Assembly: GCA_963662985.1 (NCBI GenBank)
Contig: OY760067.1
Location: 1-64,000, forward strand
DNA length: 64,000 bases
DNA from: G963662985 sp963662985
GTDB taxonomy: Bacteria; Chloroflexota; Anaerolineae; Anaerolineales; UBA11579
Direction of reading: 5' to 3'
The notes beneath the pieces are model-generated. The model searched no databases. It was not told the origin of the DNA and saw only the letters and a program-made list of their open reading frames with translations. Made by a program: the position numbers and the translations under genes. Shown piece after piece: positions 17,364-27,426 of the stretch (its first letter is position 1; each line of letters opens with the position of its first letter).

Positions 17364-19871
17364 TTAATTATTTTTACGATGAATTGAAGGAAGCGTTGAT
17401 TCAATTTTTTTATAGCGCAATAATTGTTCTTTTGTGCCAATATGAATAGTTATTCTTTTTGAATCAATTAATTTATTGATTTCTTCTAATGTAGTTTGCA
17501 TTACTCCATCATAACCTGAAGTTCTGGATAAGGTTTCACTTACTTCTCGAACAATTCTTTCTTGCTCTGCTTTTTGTTGAGCGATAGAATATAATCTGGC
17601 ATTATCAATACTACTTGATAATTGATCACTCATTGTAATTAAGGTTGAAATATCTTCATTAGCCCATTTTTTAAATTTGTTAGATTGAACAATTAAACAA
17701 CCTGTAAAAAATTCTCGTGATATAAGAGGAAGAATTAGAATTGCGAGAGATTCTGGATGTTGATAAGGTAAGGGATGTTCTCTATCACATGTAAAACTTA
17801 TTGATTGGATAGAATCTTTCACATTGGTTAAATATGAATCAGATTGAATATCAATAGATTTTGGAATTGAAAAATCATGATCAATATTATTTACTTGAGT
17901 GTGTAATTGAATAACATTATTATCAGTGCTATTTAGCAAATAAATTGAAGAGTGAATAAAGTCAAATCCATTTTGAATTAATTCGAGTGTTTCTTTTATC
18001 AATTCTTCAATATTCAATGTTCTTGATGCTCTTTGAGAAACTTCAGCAGTAGTTTGAAGTTGACTACTACGTTTTTGAATTTGATTAAATAAATTGATGT
18101 TTTCAATCGTATTGGATGTAAGCGAAATCATTTGGTTTAAGATATTTATATCCGCTTGATTGAATTTATCGACTTCAAAATCATTGATTGTGATAACACC
18201 AATAATTTGATCTCCTGAAAATAAAGGCGCATTAATACAAGAATAAAAAGGTTCATTATCAAATTCTCTACTTAATGTTTGGTTCATTTCACCATTTATT
18301 AAGCATTGTTGGATTCCTAATTGTTTACTTTGAATTTCTCCCTTTACGGGATTTGGAATTTCACCCAAATTACTATAAACTATTAAGTTATCGTCTTGAT
18401 TCATTAAACTTATTTTTACTTGAGTTGGTTTTAATGCTTCAGCAATTTTCTCCGATAGAGATGAAATTATTATCTCGATATCAGTAGATTGGTTTAGTAA
18501 GTCTGCAAGACTATTTAAAACTCGAAGTCGTCTACTCTGTTCTTCTGCTGAATTAAGCGCATAGCCAATTTCGGTAATTAAGTTCTTGTTTTGGTAATAT
18601 GAAATAAGAATATTTAATATTTGTTGGAAAAAAGTTTCATCGTCTTTAATAAAAGAGGCCTTATTCTTTTTTCCAATATTTATAATACAATAAGTTTCTG
18701 AGTATAAATGAATGTGACCACTCATTAATGATTGAATGTTTTGCCCGAGATTTGATGATTGTTTTAAAACGGATATATTGTTTTCTGATTGCAAACATGC
18801 AGAATTTGCAAAACCATTTTGTGTGATTAAACCACCTTCTCTACTGATAGCTTCTTCTCCTATTGATAAAGTCATTCTATATATTGCAGCATTATCAGTG
18901 GGAACTAAAACGCTAACATGATCAGCTTGAAATACTTGTTTACAAATTTCGGCTGCTATTTGATTAACCTCATCGGGAGATTTATTTTCTGTAATTTGAT
19001 TATTTAATTCATTGAGTAAAGATAATCGTCTTGATTGTTCATCTGATGTTGCAAGAGCAGATTGGGTTTGTTGAAATAGTTCTGCATTATTTATTGCTAA
19101 CAGTAATTGATCAGCAACTTGCTCAACAACAAATATTTCTTCATCACTCCAAACTCTATTTGGATCATTATCAATTAATTCAAGTAATACTTGAGTACCA
19201 TTATTATTTTTTAATTGATTTATTAGGTTTTGGATATCAATATCTTCACTATCATCAAATATATTTGAAATTAGTTGATCAAAAGATGCACTGTCTAAAG
19301 AAGGTTTTTGAATATAAGCTGAATTATTAATATTTTCATCATGGGTATAAAGATGTTGCATCGAAGGATTATTAATTCCTAGGTGAGGTTCTTCAAAAGT
19401 AGAGGGTGTGATTTTATTATCCTTAGCAATTGCTCTTGTGTCAGATAAATTAATTATTTGGGAAAAACCTTGAAAGCCTATAATTTCTCCAACTTCATCA
19501 AATTTTTGATAAATTTTTATGTGAACGGTTATTGTTTCTGATGAGGATGTAAGAAAGTGAGCAAATACATCAGCAGGAAATTGAGTGGAGATAAAAGCAT
19601 TTTCTATTGGTAAGATGGAATTTGCTGCAACTGAGTAGGTACTAATCTTTTTATTAATGGGTTCTTCTGGATTGACCCCAAGATACATTTCAATAGAATT
19701 TCCGCAACTTGTATAATTCCCATTTATATCAGATTCCCATTCCCAGCCAGGAAGATTACTATTTATAGAAAGAGTGGAAATTGAAGATGTGTCATTTGAT
19801 AAATCATCAAACAATGAATTAATCTGATGTTCAATGATATCTTTAATATTATCAATGTTATTTTTTGACAT
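17364..19871 (-). CDS. Soluble PAS/GAF multi-domain sensor protein without kinase
   Basis: Protein of 835 residues with no membrane segment. A PAS-like domain (about 40-145, GWEWESDINGNYTSCG) is followed by a linker, a C-terminal half-GAF (about 215-268, WSDEEIFVVEQVADQLLLAI), and three GAF domains (about 282-445, 450-600, 608-765). The tail from about 772 matches the C-terminal module of the membrane sensors in this operon: RIVREVSETLSRTSG, then VMQTTLEEINKL and a short strand. There is no HisKA, HATPase, GGDEF or phosphatase domain, so it can only sense and pass on a conformational signal or act as an adaptor. Its start overlaps the end of the ParA gene by 14 bases, indicating coupled translation. 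AAAGGAG lies 10 bases before the ATG. Confidence 0.88.
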   Translation of the reverse strand: MSKNNIDNIKDIIEHQINSLFDDLSNDTSSISTLSINSNLPGWEWESDINGNYTSCGNSIEMYLGVNPEEPINKKISTYSVAANSILPIENAFISTQFPADVFAHFLTSSSETITVHIKIYQKFDEVGEIIGFQGFSQIINLSDTRAIAKDNKITPSTFEEPHLGINNPSMQHLYTHDENINNSAYIQKPSLDSASFDQLISNIFDDSEDIDIQNLINQLKNNNGTQVLLELIDNDPNRVWSDEEIFVVEQVADQLLLAINNAELFQQTQSALATSDEQSRRLSLLNELNNQITENKSPDEVNQIAAEICKQVFQADHVSVLVPTDNAAIYRMTLSIGEEAISREGGLITQNGFANSACLQSENNISVLKQSSNLGQNIQSLMSGHIHLYSETYCIINIGKKNKASFIKDDETFFQQILNILISYYQNKNLITEIGYALNSAEEQSRRLRVLNSLADLLNQSTDIEIIISSLSEKIAEALKPTQVKISLMNQDDNLIVYSNLGEIPNPVKGEIQSKQLGIQQCLINGEMNQTLSREFDNEPFYSCINAPLFSGDQIIGVITINDFEVDKFNQADINILNQMISLTSNTIENINLFNQIQKRSSQLQTTAEVSQRASRTLNIEELIKETLELIQNGFDFIHSSIYLLNSTDNNVIQLHTQVNNIDHDFSIPKSIDIQSDSYLTNVKDSIQSISFTCDREHPLPYQHPESLAILILPLISREFFTGCLIVQSNKFKKWANEDISTLITMSDQLSSSIDNARLYSIAQQKAEQERIVREVSETLSRTSGYDGVMQTTLEEINKLIDSKRITIHIGTKEQLLRYKKIESTLPSIHRKNN

Positions 19872-20619
19872 CTTTTATAATCTCCTTTGCAAGATTCATA
19901 TATTGTATGGCACCTCTGGTTGTAGGATTATATAAATTGATTGGCAGGCCAACAATTGAACTCTCTCTAATTTTTGTATCAATTTCTATTACTGATTTAA
20001 ACACTGCATCATTAAAAGTTGAATAAATTTTTTCAGTCATTGTTCGATGCGTTCGATTTCTTCTATCCAAAATCGTTATTAATATTTTATATGTTAGCTT
20101 GGGATTGTCTTGCTGTCTTACTTGCTTTATCGCTTGCATCATACTCCTCAATGCATATGCTGAAAAAAATTCAGGTTGAGAAGGCAAAATCAGTAAATCA
20201 GCTGCAGTTAAGGCATTTAATGTGATTGCTCCAAGAGCGGGTGGACAATCGATAATTATAAAATCATAATTTTCTAATTTCATAAATGATTTTTTTAAAA
20301 TAGTATGATAATTTTCTCTAATTGGTAAGTATCTTTCAGAAAGTCCCATTTCTGCATTTGAAGGGATTAGATCAATATTTTCAATATTCGTTTTTGAAAT
20401 GACATCATTAATTTCCAAAGAGTTTAGCATTAATTGTGCAATTGATTTTTCTAAGCTCTTTGGATTATGCCCAAATCCTAACGTTAAATTTGATTGTGGA
20501 TCCATATCTACAACTAAAATCTTTTTTCCTAACTGAGAGAGTGCTCCAGCTAAAGACACACATGTGGTTGTTTTTGCAACACCACCTTTTTCATTAGCGA
20601 CTGCAATTGTATATGTCAT
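19858..20619 (-). CDS. ParA/Soj-type ATPase within the sensor operon
   Basis: Deviant-Walker P-loop ATPase of 253 residues. It has KGGVAKTT at residues 11-18 with the signature lysine (Lys11), VVDMDPQSN (Walker A'), and IIDCPPALG (Walker B). ParA proteins form nucleoid-bound gradients that place plasmids, chromosomes or protein clusters such as chemosensory arrays and carboxysomes. No parB gene or parS-like repeat is visible nearby, and the gene is enclosed by sensor genes: it overlaps the upstream 1316-residue sensor by 4 bases (ATGA) and the downstream PAS/GAF gene by 14 bases. That context favours positioning of a signalling complex rather than DNA partition, but this is inference. Confidence 0.93.
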   Translation of the reverse strand: MTYTIAVANEKGGVAKTTTCVSLAGALSQLGKKILVVDMDPQSNLTLGFGHNPKSLEKSIAQLMLNSLEINDVISKTNIENIDLIPSNAEMGLSERYLPIRENYHTILKKSFMKLENYDFIIIDCPPALGAITLNALTAADLLILPSQPEFFSAYALRSMMQAIKQVRQQDNPKLTYKILITILDRRNRTHRTMTEKIYSTFNDAVFKSVIEIDTKIRESSIVGLPINLYNPTTRGAIQYMNLAKEIIKDVKK

Positions 20620-23600
20620 GATTCACTTTCTCCAGAAGAATTATTTTTACTTGTATCTATATTATCATTATTATTTGGTTTATAGATTTGCCTTAATTCG
20701 CTAATCGCTGTCTGTAAAATCTCTTTAGGGTTATTACTTGTTCTTAATTTGGTTGTGATGTCAGAAACTAAATGCTCTCGCTCTGCTCGATCAATTGCTC
20801 TTTCAAACAATGAAGCATTTTCTATTGTAGTAGCCAAAATACCACTAATAGCCTCAGCCAAATTAATTTGAGAGTTTCCAAATGGCTGATCATTTTCTAA
20901 GCTATCTAAAGCGATTGCTCCTACTAATTGCCCCTGACTGATAATTGGTACCAAGAGAATAAATTTAATTTCATATGGGAACATCCAATTATGTTGAATA
21001 TTAGATGGAGCATCTTGAAGACGTAATAGAATAGATGTAGCACCTTTATTAAAATTATTAAGAGGAGGTAGTTGGTCAATTGGATTATTGAATAAATCTT
21101 GTAAACGTCGTAAATATGCTAAGTCTGATGCACCTGATGCAAGGCGCGTTAGCATTGGGATAAATTTATCGCCGTTTTGATTGATTTGGAGAATTGAACA
21201 ACGATATGCATTGGTTTCAACAGCGGTTTTTTGAGCCACTTCAGATAGAACTTCCCCAATTGCTAAAGATGAACTGGCTAGACGGCTTATGTCAAGAAGG
21301 GCTGTTGTAGCTTTTCTTGATTCAAGCTCTGAATCAAACAAGTTGGAAATTTCTAATGCTGAAGTAATTTGAGAAGCAAGTTGTTCTAGTAGGGTAGATT
21401 CTTGTTCATCAATGATTAAGTTATCATCACTGTCAACAACAAGTGCCATAATACCTAAGGAAATATCACGAGTGGTCAAAGGTACTAAAATCAATGTGCT
21501 TGAAGATTGGTAATTATCTAAAATAGTATTAAGAATCGGATCAAGTAAATAGTCCTTTGCATGGTATAAGACTCTTAATTCTCTTGTGTTACTTACTTCC
21601 ATTACAATAGTAGAGTCAATTGGATTAATAAATTGACCGATTATCGATGATTCATGATTAGTCGACGATTTATCAATGACCACATTAATTTGATTATTTT
21701 GTTCATCATGAAGTAAGAATGAAATATGTGCTAACTTTAATTCATTTAAAATTTCATCAGATACTTGATCAAGAATGGACATTTCATCAAGTGAAGATGC
21801 ACATGTAGAAGTAACATTTTGAAGTAACTCAATTTGGCTTGATCTCGATCTAGTTTGTTCTGCTAACCGAGCCGTTTCTAAAGCTTGAGCACTTTGTTCA
21901 ATAATATCTTCAATTAATTGAATTTCATCATCTGTCCATCCAGAATCATCTTTCTTAAGTTGGATTTTTCCAATACTTTGGTTTCTCAACTTAATATTTT
22001 TCTGAATTCTTTTTGGATCATCAAATAAAGAATCTTCTAAAATTAATTCTGCTGTGTCTGCAACCCCAGTTTGTTTATACACATATTGGACAGATTGTTT
22101 TTCAATATGTTTGTTCCAAGCATCTTTTATTTTCTCACCATATAGTTCACTTAATTCAGATAATGTTTTTTCAGCGTTTGACATTGTTTCATAGTTTCGA
22201 ATGGAGAAAATTATCTGTGAAGCTAAAGATGTAAGAATTTCAATGTCATCTTGCAAAAATGCATTTTTTTGTTTTGATTGAATATCTAGAACCCCAATAA
22301 TTGAATTGTTTTCAATCATGGGAATTGAGATTTCTGACATTGTTTCTGGCATATCAGGGTTTGCATAATATAAAATATCACTACCAATATCTTGAGCAAT
22401 ACGAGGACGACCAGTGCTTGCGGCGTAACCTACACAACCCACACGACCAACTTCGAGTCTGTGACCACGAGCCAACATTCTTTTTCCACCAGGGGAATTT
22501 GATGATTGTAAAACTGCATATTCCTTATTTTTATCCAATAAGAATATACCAACATGATAGAAATTGAATTGTTCAGAAATAACTTGGGCATATTTAGTTA
22601 ACATTGAGTTGATATCTTCTAGACTTGGTGTTGCGTTACTAACAATTTCTGTAAATGCTGATAATTGTGTTGCACGTCGGTTTAGTCTAAATGTTAAGTC
22701 TTCAATTCTTTGTTCGTATTCATGATTAATTTTTAATTGGAATTCATAATCTTCATTGAGTATATTTGAAAGTGAATTTAATTCGTCTTTTTGTTTAATT
22801 GACAGAAGATTAAATGATTTTGTCTTAAATTTATTTTTGTATGAATTAATTATTATCTCTATTGGAGAAATTACTTCTCTTTTTATGATTAGTTCAAGTA
22901 CTAGTTGAATTAATATAATGGATATAATAATAAGTAAAGTGAAAATTGCAAGGTTAATACTGGATTGAGTTGAATATGATGAATTTTCTGAGTAAGAAAT
23001 ATTAATTGGTAAACTTGAAGTAGTATCTTTAAATAATTCGTTTGAGAAATCATATAAATAATATATTTGATTATTAAATTCAGCACTAACAGGAATATTT
23101 GAATCATATCCGAATGAAGCGTTTTTCATTGATAGCTGATTTACATCTGATGGGAGATAACTGAGAGTTGAGTAAACAGGAGTATCTTCTTCAGAAAAAA
23201 TATTTATATTATTATAGGAATTTATAAATTCCATATCTCTAAATAAAATATTTCCATAAAAATAACCAGTTGCAAATCTAGAATTTCCAAAATGCAAAGG
23301 AAATACGATTTCAATACCAGAATTTAAAAGATTGTTTTCATCACTTATAAAGCCTGTATATGGATTACCTGAAAGTTCAACGATTGGAAACCATGATTCA
23401 TTAGATAATACAATTGAAGATTCATCTAAAGTTGTAGCAGTAATTGTATTTCCTCTAAGCGGAATATACGCTAATAATGAAATATCTTTATGTTTTGTCT
23501 GTAATGAACTAAGATAATTTTGGATTTCCCCTTCTTCTTCTGGGAAATTTAATGATAATTGATACATTTCTTGATAAATTTCTTTTACATTGTTATCTAA

Positions 23601-24566
23601 GCTGGTTATAAAACTATTAGTTTTTTCCTCGCCAATTAAATTAAATTTATTCAAATCAATTGAATTGACATTGTTATACACAAATATGCCAGCTATAAAA
23701 ACTAATGTAATTGAAGATATAGAAAAAATAAATGAGAATTTATTTTTGATTGAAATATCTTTAAATATTGAAATAAAATTAGTGGATAAATCATCATTTA
23801 TGATATCCCATGCTACCAAAGAAAAACTAAATGAGAAAATAAAAATTATTATTAGTAAAATAATATCTAATGATGAACTATTTATTTTATTTAGTAGATA
23901 GAGATTGTTATTTATAAAAAAGAATGAGAGAGATGAAATTGCAAGGATAATAAAATGAATTAATGTATTAGAATGTTTTTTTCCTTTTCTATCAATTATG
24001 ATAAAAATTATACTAAGGATGATAATAATAGTTGGAATAATTATTTGAAGATAATTATTAATATTATTAAAAATACCCTCACCTAAAGTTTGAAATGTTT
24101 TTTGTGAATTTTGGATAACTGAATTAATATTATTTGATAATACAAAATTTGTTAGATTTAAGAATGGAATTTCGAGATAATCAAGTATAACTATTATTGG
24201 AAAGAATAAAAGTATACTTATGGATAACAGTCTTGATACGTAACTGTTTTTAACCCAATCTATAATATTATTTGAGAAATTGGATCTATTTATTAAAATT
24301 GAAAACATAAAAAACTGTAGTAAATAAAATGGAAAATTTAAATATAAACAGAATCTTAATAACAAAAATATTTTTGCGTTATTTGAAACATTAAACACAA
24401 TTTGAATAGATGTTAGTAGTAAAAATAATACGACTAAGATACCTAACAAACCTACTATTTGATTATTTCTTTCTTTAGAGTTTTTATAATATGCAAAACT
24501 AATAGCTATGAGTAAAATAAAAGCTATAAATGCGGTAATTATTGAAAAAATAGTAGATTGATTCAT
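20616..24566 (-). CDS. Membrane sensor, 7TM plus extracytoplasmic and GAF domains, no kinase
   Basis: Largest sensor of the operon, 1316 residues. About seven N-terminal membrane helices (1-255) are followed by another helix (275-296), an extracytoplasmic Cache-like region (297-535), a closing helix (535-555) and a HAMP-like/coiled segment (556-620). In the cytoplasm are GAF1 (about 640-800, with FYHVGIFLLD and GGKRMLARGHRLEVG), a half-GAF (815-910), GAF2 (915-1075), GAF3 (1085-1255) and the common C-terminal module (about 1260 onward, VSDITTKLRTSNNPKEILQTAISEL). It lacks any histidine kinase, methyl-accepting or nucleotide cyclase domain. AAAGGA lies 7 bases before the ATG. Its stop codon overlaps the ParA start. 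Ligands of the GAF and Cache domains cannot be told from sequence. Confidence 0.88.
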   Translation of the reverse strand: MNQSTIFSIITAFIAFILLIAISFAYYKNSKERNNQIVGLLGILVVLFLLLTSIQIVFNVSNNAKIFLLLRFCLYLNFPFYLLQFFMFSILINRSNFSNNIIDWVKNSYVSRLLSISILLFFPIIVILDYLEIPFLNLTNFVLSNNINSVIQNSQKTFQTLGEGIFNNINNYLQIIIPTIIIILSIIFIIIDRKGKKHSNTLIHFIILAISSLSFFFINNNLYLLNKINSSSLDIILLIIIFIFSFSFSLVAWDIINDDLSTNFISIFKDISIKNKFSFIFSISSITLVFIAGIFVYNNVNSIDLNKFNLIGEEKTNSFITSLDNNVKEIYQEMYQLSLNFPEEEGEIQNYLSSLQTKHKDISLLAYIPLRGNTITATTLDESSIVLSNESWFPIVELSGNPYTGFISDENNLLNSGIEIVFPLHFGNSRFATGYFYGNILFRDMEFINSYNNINIFSEEDTPVYSTLSYLPSDVNQLSMKNASFGYDSNIPVSAEFNNQIYYLYDFSNELFKDTTSSLPINISYSENSSYSTQSSINLAIFTLLIIISIILIQLVLELIIKREVISPIEIIINSYKNKFKTKSFNLLSIKQKDELNSLSNILNEDYEFQLKINHEYEQRIEDLTFRLNRRATQLSAFTEIVSNATPSLEDINSMLTKYAQVISEQFNFYHVGIFLLDKNKEYAVLQSSNSPGGKRMLARGHRLEVGRVGCVGYAASTGRPRIAQDIGSDILYYANPDMPETMSEISIPMIENNSIIGVLDIQSKQKNAFLQDDIEILTSLASQIIFSIRNYETMSNAEKTLSELSELYGEKIKDAWNKHIEKQSVQYVYKQTGVADTAELILEDSLFDDPKRIQKNIKLRNQSIGKIQLKKDDSGWTDDEIQLIEDIIEQSAQALETARLAEQTRSRSSQIELLQNVTSTCASSLDEMSILDQVSDEILNELKLAHISFLLHDEQNNQINVVIDKSSTNHESSIIGQFINPIDSTIVMEVSNTRELRVLYHAKDYLLDPILNTILDNYQSSSTLILVPLTTRDISLGIMALVVDSDDNLIIDEQESTLLEQLASQITSALEISNLFDSELESRKATTALLDISRLASSSLAIGEVLSEVAQKTAVETNAYRCSILQINQNGDKFIPMLTRLASGASDLAYLRRLQDLFNNPIDQLPPLNNFNKGATSILLRLQDAPSNIQHNWMFPYEIKFILLVPIISQGQLVGAIALDSLENDQPFGNSQINLAEAISGILATTIENASLFERAIDRAEREHLVSDITTKLRTSNNPKEILQTAISELRQIYKPNNNDNIDTSKNNSSGESES

Positions 24567-24569
24567 TTT

Positions 24570-27386
24570 TTATTCCTTTATTAAACCTCTAGTAGAATCA
24601 TTTGCAGAGTCTGTTAAGTCAATTTGGATAGAACCTTGTGCAATGTTCAAAGCCTTTCCTATTTCTTCTAAAGTTGTCTGTAATATTGATTCAACATCTG
24701 AAGATGCCCAAATTTTTGTGGAAATATCAGTAGTTAATCTTTCACGTAAAGATGTTCTTTGTGAAGTTTCGAATAATCTAGCGTTATCTAATGTAATACC
24801 TAATTGCTCAACAGTTCGAAGAAGTACGTTAATTTCCGCTGTAGACCATTTATTGGTATTTAAATTATTAGGTTTTTTAATTTCTAATACACCAATATTT
24901 TTTTCTCGAACTTTTACAGGTAATAAAAGTGTTCCTTCATTAATAAGATAATCCTTATCAAAATTTGATTTATCTATAGATTCCTCATTTATATCAGAAA
25001 ATGATAATGCATAGGTGCCTGTATCTGAACTTCTATAGCCAAATAGATTTTGAACAGAAATTTCTTTTTTCCAAGCATTTTCTGTTTGTTGACCCAAAAT
25101 TCTTCTTTCTGTTTCAAGACTTTCTCTTAAGCTGTTAAGAAGATTAATATTATTAATGGCGAGAGAAATTTGATTTGCAAGAACATTGAATACTGAAATA
25201 TCTGTATCAGAAAAGGCATTTTCTTGAAGACTTTGAACATCTAATGCCCCTAAAGTAACGTTATTTGCGATTAATGGTAAAGCAATTTCTGATTTTGTAT
25301 CTGGGAGGTCAGGATTAAAATAGTGAGTAAGGTCTTTTTCAATACTTTGTTGAACAATTCTTTCTTGACCTGTTGAAATCGCATATCCTACGACGCCTTC
25401 TTTACCAACTTTTAATCTATGCTTTCTGGCAAGCATTTTCCATCCACCCTCACTATTTGTTGATCGTAATTCAGCGTATTCACCACTTTCATCTAATAAA
25501 AATATACCAACATGATAATAGCCATAATCTTCACTAACTTTAAAGACTATCGCATTTAGTAATTCATTTAGGTTATTTGAACTTGTTGAAATTTGACCAA
25601 TTTCTGTTGCTGTTTTTAATCGATCAACTTGTGATGATAATTCTTTTGTTCTTTGTTGAATTGTTGTTTCAAGATCATGAATGATCCCGTCTAATTCGGT
25701 AATAAAGTAATTAAAGGACTCTGATAAAACGCCGATTTCATCATTTCTATCAACAACTGCTAAGGTTGATAAATCTCCTTTTCTTGCATTTAAAACTGTA
25801 TTTGTTAAGTTTTGAATTGATCTAGTAATTAAATTTCCAAATATCCAAGATAGTAATATGGTTACTGTGATAATAAATATAAAATAAAGTTGTGTGTTTC
25901 TTGTTTGTTGATTCACACTAGATAAAATAACATCATCTGACTCATACCGAATTAAAGTCCATGATGGATGAGAATCTATTGGAATAACATAACCAAACAA
26001 AGTTGTTTGAGTGGTTGGGTTTTGATATTCAAAGAGAGGATTATCTGAATTAGAAGTAGTAATAATAGCAGTATAAAGGTCAGGCGCGTTAATTGAAACT
26101 TGACCTATATCGGTTGATATTGGTAATAAACCGTTTACTTGATAACTTCTTCTATCTTCAGGTTTGGGTTCAACAATTGTTGTATAAAGATAATCAATAT
26201 TTTTAGTTTCTACTATTTGAACAAAATTATTTGATAATTCTTGTAGCACAACTGAATAACTACCCAAAAGTTTTGATTTTGAGTCATGTGACATCATGAT
26301 TCTTTGAATTTCATTTGCATTATAACGTAGGCGAAGTACACCAATAATTTGTCCAGATTGATTTTTAATTGGAGCACTAAAAAATACTGAAATATTTTCT
26401 TCGGGTTCGTTTGGGAAATAAATATCAGAAATAAACGAATTCCCATTTAATATTACTTCTTTAAAATATAATGTTTCGGATTCATCTTGGCCTTCGTTCG
26501 AAAAAATACTATCAAGTAGGACAGTTCCATTAAGATCAAGTACGCCATATGAAATTATTTGGCCAGGATTTTTAGCCGCTAATGCTGATAGAGTTGATTT
26601 TGCAATAGAACGATTATTTGTTGTGGGGGACAATAAGTAAGATCTAAAAGCAGGGATATTTGCTTCAGTTTCAAGCGATGTTATTGTGGTATCAATAAAT
26701 TGTTGAAGTGTATTTGAGGCAATTTGAGCTTCTGATGATAAAACAGATTGAAATGTGTCTTGAATGATTCTTTGATTACTTCTGTTGATAATTGTAACGA
26801 TAAAAATAATTGGCACAAAAACAACTATGATTGATGTTGTAATAATTTTTACAGTAATACTATAGTCATTATATTTATTGAGATGCAAAATTACTAAAAT
26901 GACTAGGATAAATATTGAACTTATTAGGAATAAAATTATTATTAAATCTATTGGGCTTTGAGATAAATTTGTTTTTTGAAAACTATTATAAAAACTAATT
27001 GTAAATAAAATAAAAGAAGAAATCCAAAGAATAAACCCTCTTTTGGGTTGTAAGTATAATAACAATAAGCTTGCAATTGCTAATCCTAAATAAGTAAGTA
27101 AGAAGCTATATTGGGTATAGTAATATAGAGTTTTTATTAGAAAAGCAAGCTGAATAAATAATGGCATATATGCCATAACTTCAACATTCGCTATGAATAA
27201 GTTGACTAAAGAATATAAAAAAGCAGCCCCTAATAAAATTAGAAGAATTATGCTCTCTGTATAATTAGGATTAATAAAGTGTTGATATAACGCAACAATA
27301 AGAATAAAACCAGATAAAATTGAAAATAAGAAACTAAGAATTCTTTCATTTCGATTTATTTTGCTGATATTTGAAGTTTGAGTCAT
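24570..27386 (-). CDS. Membrane sensor, Cache-HAMP-GAF, no kinase
   Basis: Protein of 938 residues with about five N-terminal membrane helices, a helix at about 179-202, a large double-Cache-like extracytoplasmic domain (about 205-498), a helix at about 499-519 and a HAMP domain (520-575, GDLSTLAVVDRNDEIGVLSESF). Then come GAF1 (about 595-755, with YHVGIFLLDES and GGWKMLARKHRLKVGKEG), a half-GAF (770-885) and the shared C-terminal module (TTDISTKIWASSDVESILQT). No output enzyme domain follows. The ATG at 27386 is preferred over 27395 because AAAGG lies 9 bases before it, but directly abuts the earlier one. It starts 41 bases after the upstream sensor gene and ends 4 bases before the next. GAF1 is closely similar to GAF1 of the neighbours, pointing to duplication. 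Confidence 0.88.
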   Translation of the reverse strand: MTQTSNISKINRNERILSFLFSILSGFILIVALYQHFINPNYTESIILLILLGAAFLYSLVNLFIANVEVMAYMPLFIQLAFLIKTLYYYTQYSFLLTYLGLAIASLLLLYLQPKRGFILWISSFILFTISFYNSFQKTNLSQSPIDLIIILFLISSIFILVILVILHLNKYNDYSITVKIITTSIIVVFVPIIFIVTIINRSNQRIIQDTFQSVLSSEAQIASNTLQQFIDTTITSLETEANIPAFRSYLLSPTTNNRSIAKSTLSALAAKNPGQIISYGVLDLNGTVLLDSIFSNEGQDESETLYFKEVILNGNSFISDIYFPNEPEENISVFFSAPIKNQSGQIIGVLRLRYNANEIQRIMMSHDSKSKLLGSYSVVLQELSNNFVQIVETKNIDYLYTTIVEPKPEDRRSYQVNGLLPISTDIGQVSINAPDLYTAIITTSNSDNPLFEYQNPTTQTTLFGYVIPIDSHPSWTLIRYESDDVILSSVNQQTRNTQLYFIFIITVTILLSWIFGNLITRSIQNLTNTVLNARKGDLSTLAVVDRNDEIGVLSESFNYFITELDGIIHDLETTIQQRTKELSSQVDRLKTATEIGQISTSSNNLNELLNAIVFKVSEDYGYYHVGIFLLDESGEYAELRSTNSEGGWKMLARKHRLKVGKEGVVGYAISTGQERIVQQSIEKDLTHYFNPDLPDTKSEIALPLIANNVTLGALDVQSLQENAFSDTDISVFNVLANQISLAINNINLLNSLRESLETERRILGQQTENAWKKEISVQNLFGYRSSDTGTYALSFSDINEESIDKSNFDKDYLINEGTLLLPVKVREKNIGVLEIKKPNNLNTNKWSTAEINVLLRTVEQLGITLDNARLFETSQRTSLRERLTTDISTKIWASSDVESILQTTLEEIGKALNIAQGSIQIDLTDSANDSTRGLIKE

Positions 27387-27426
27387 CGATTCCATCCTTT
27401 ATAAATAATTTTTTAAATTATTTATT

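Noticed and set aside
19858..20619. ParA as a sign of a plasmid or chromosomal origin
   Set aside because: No parB, parS-like repeats, rep or dnaA gene is nearby, and the gene overlaps sensor genes on both sides.
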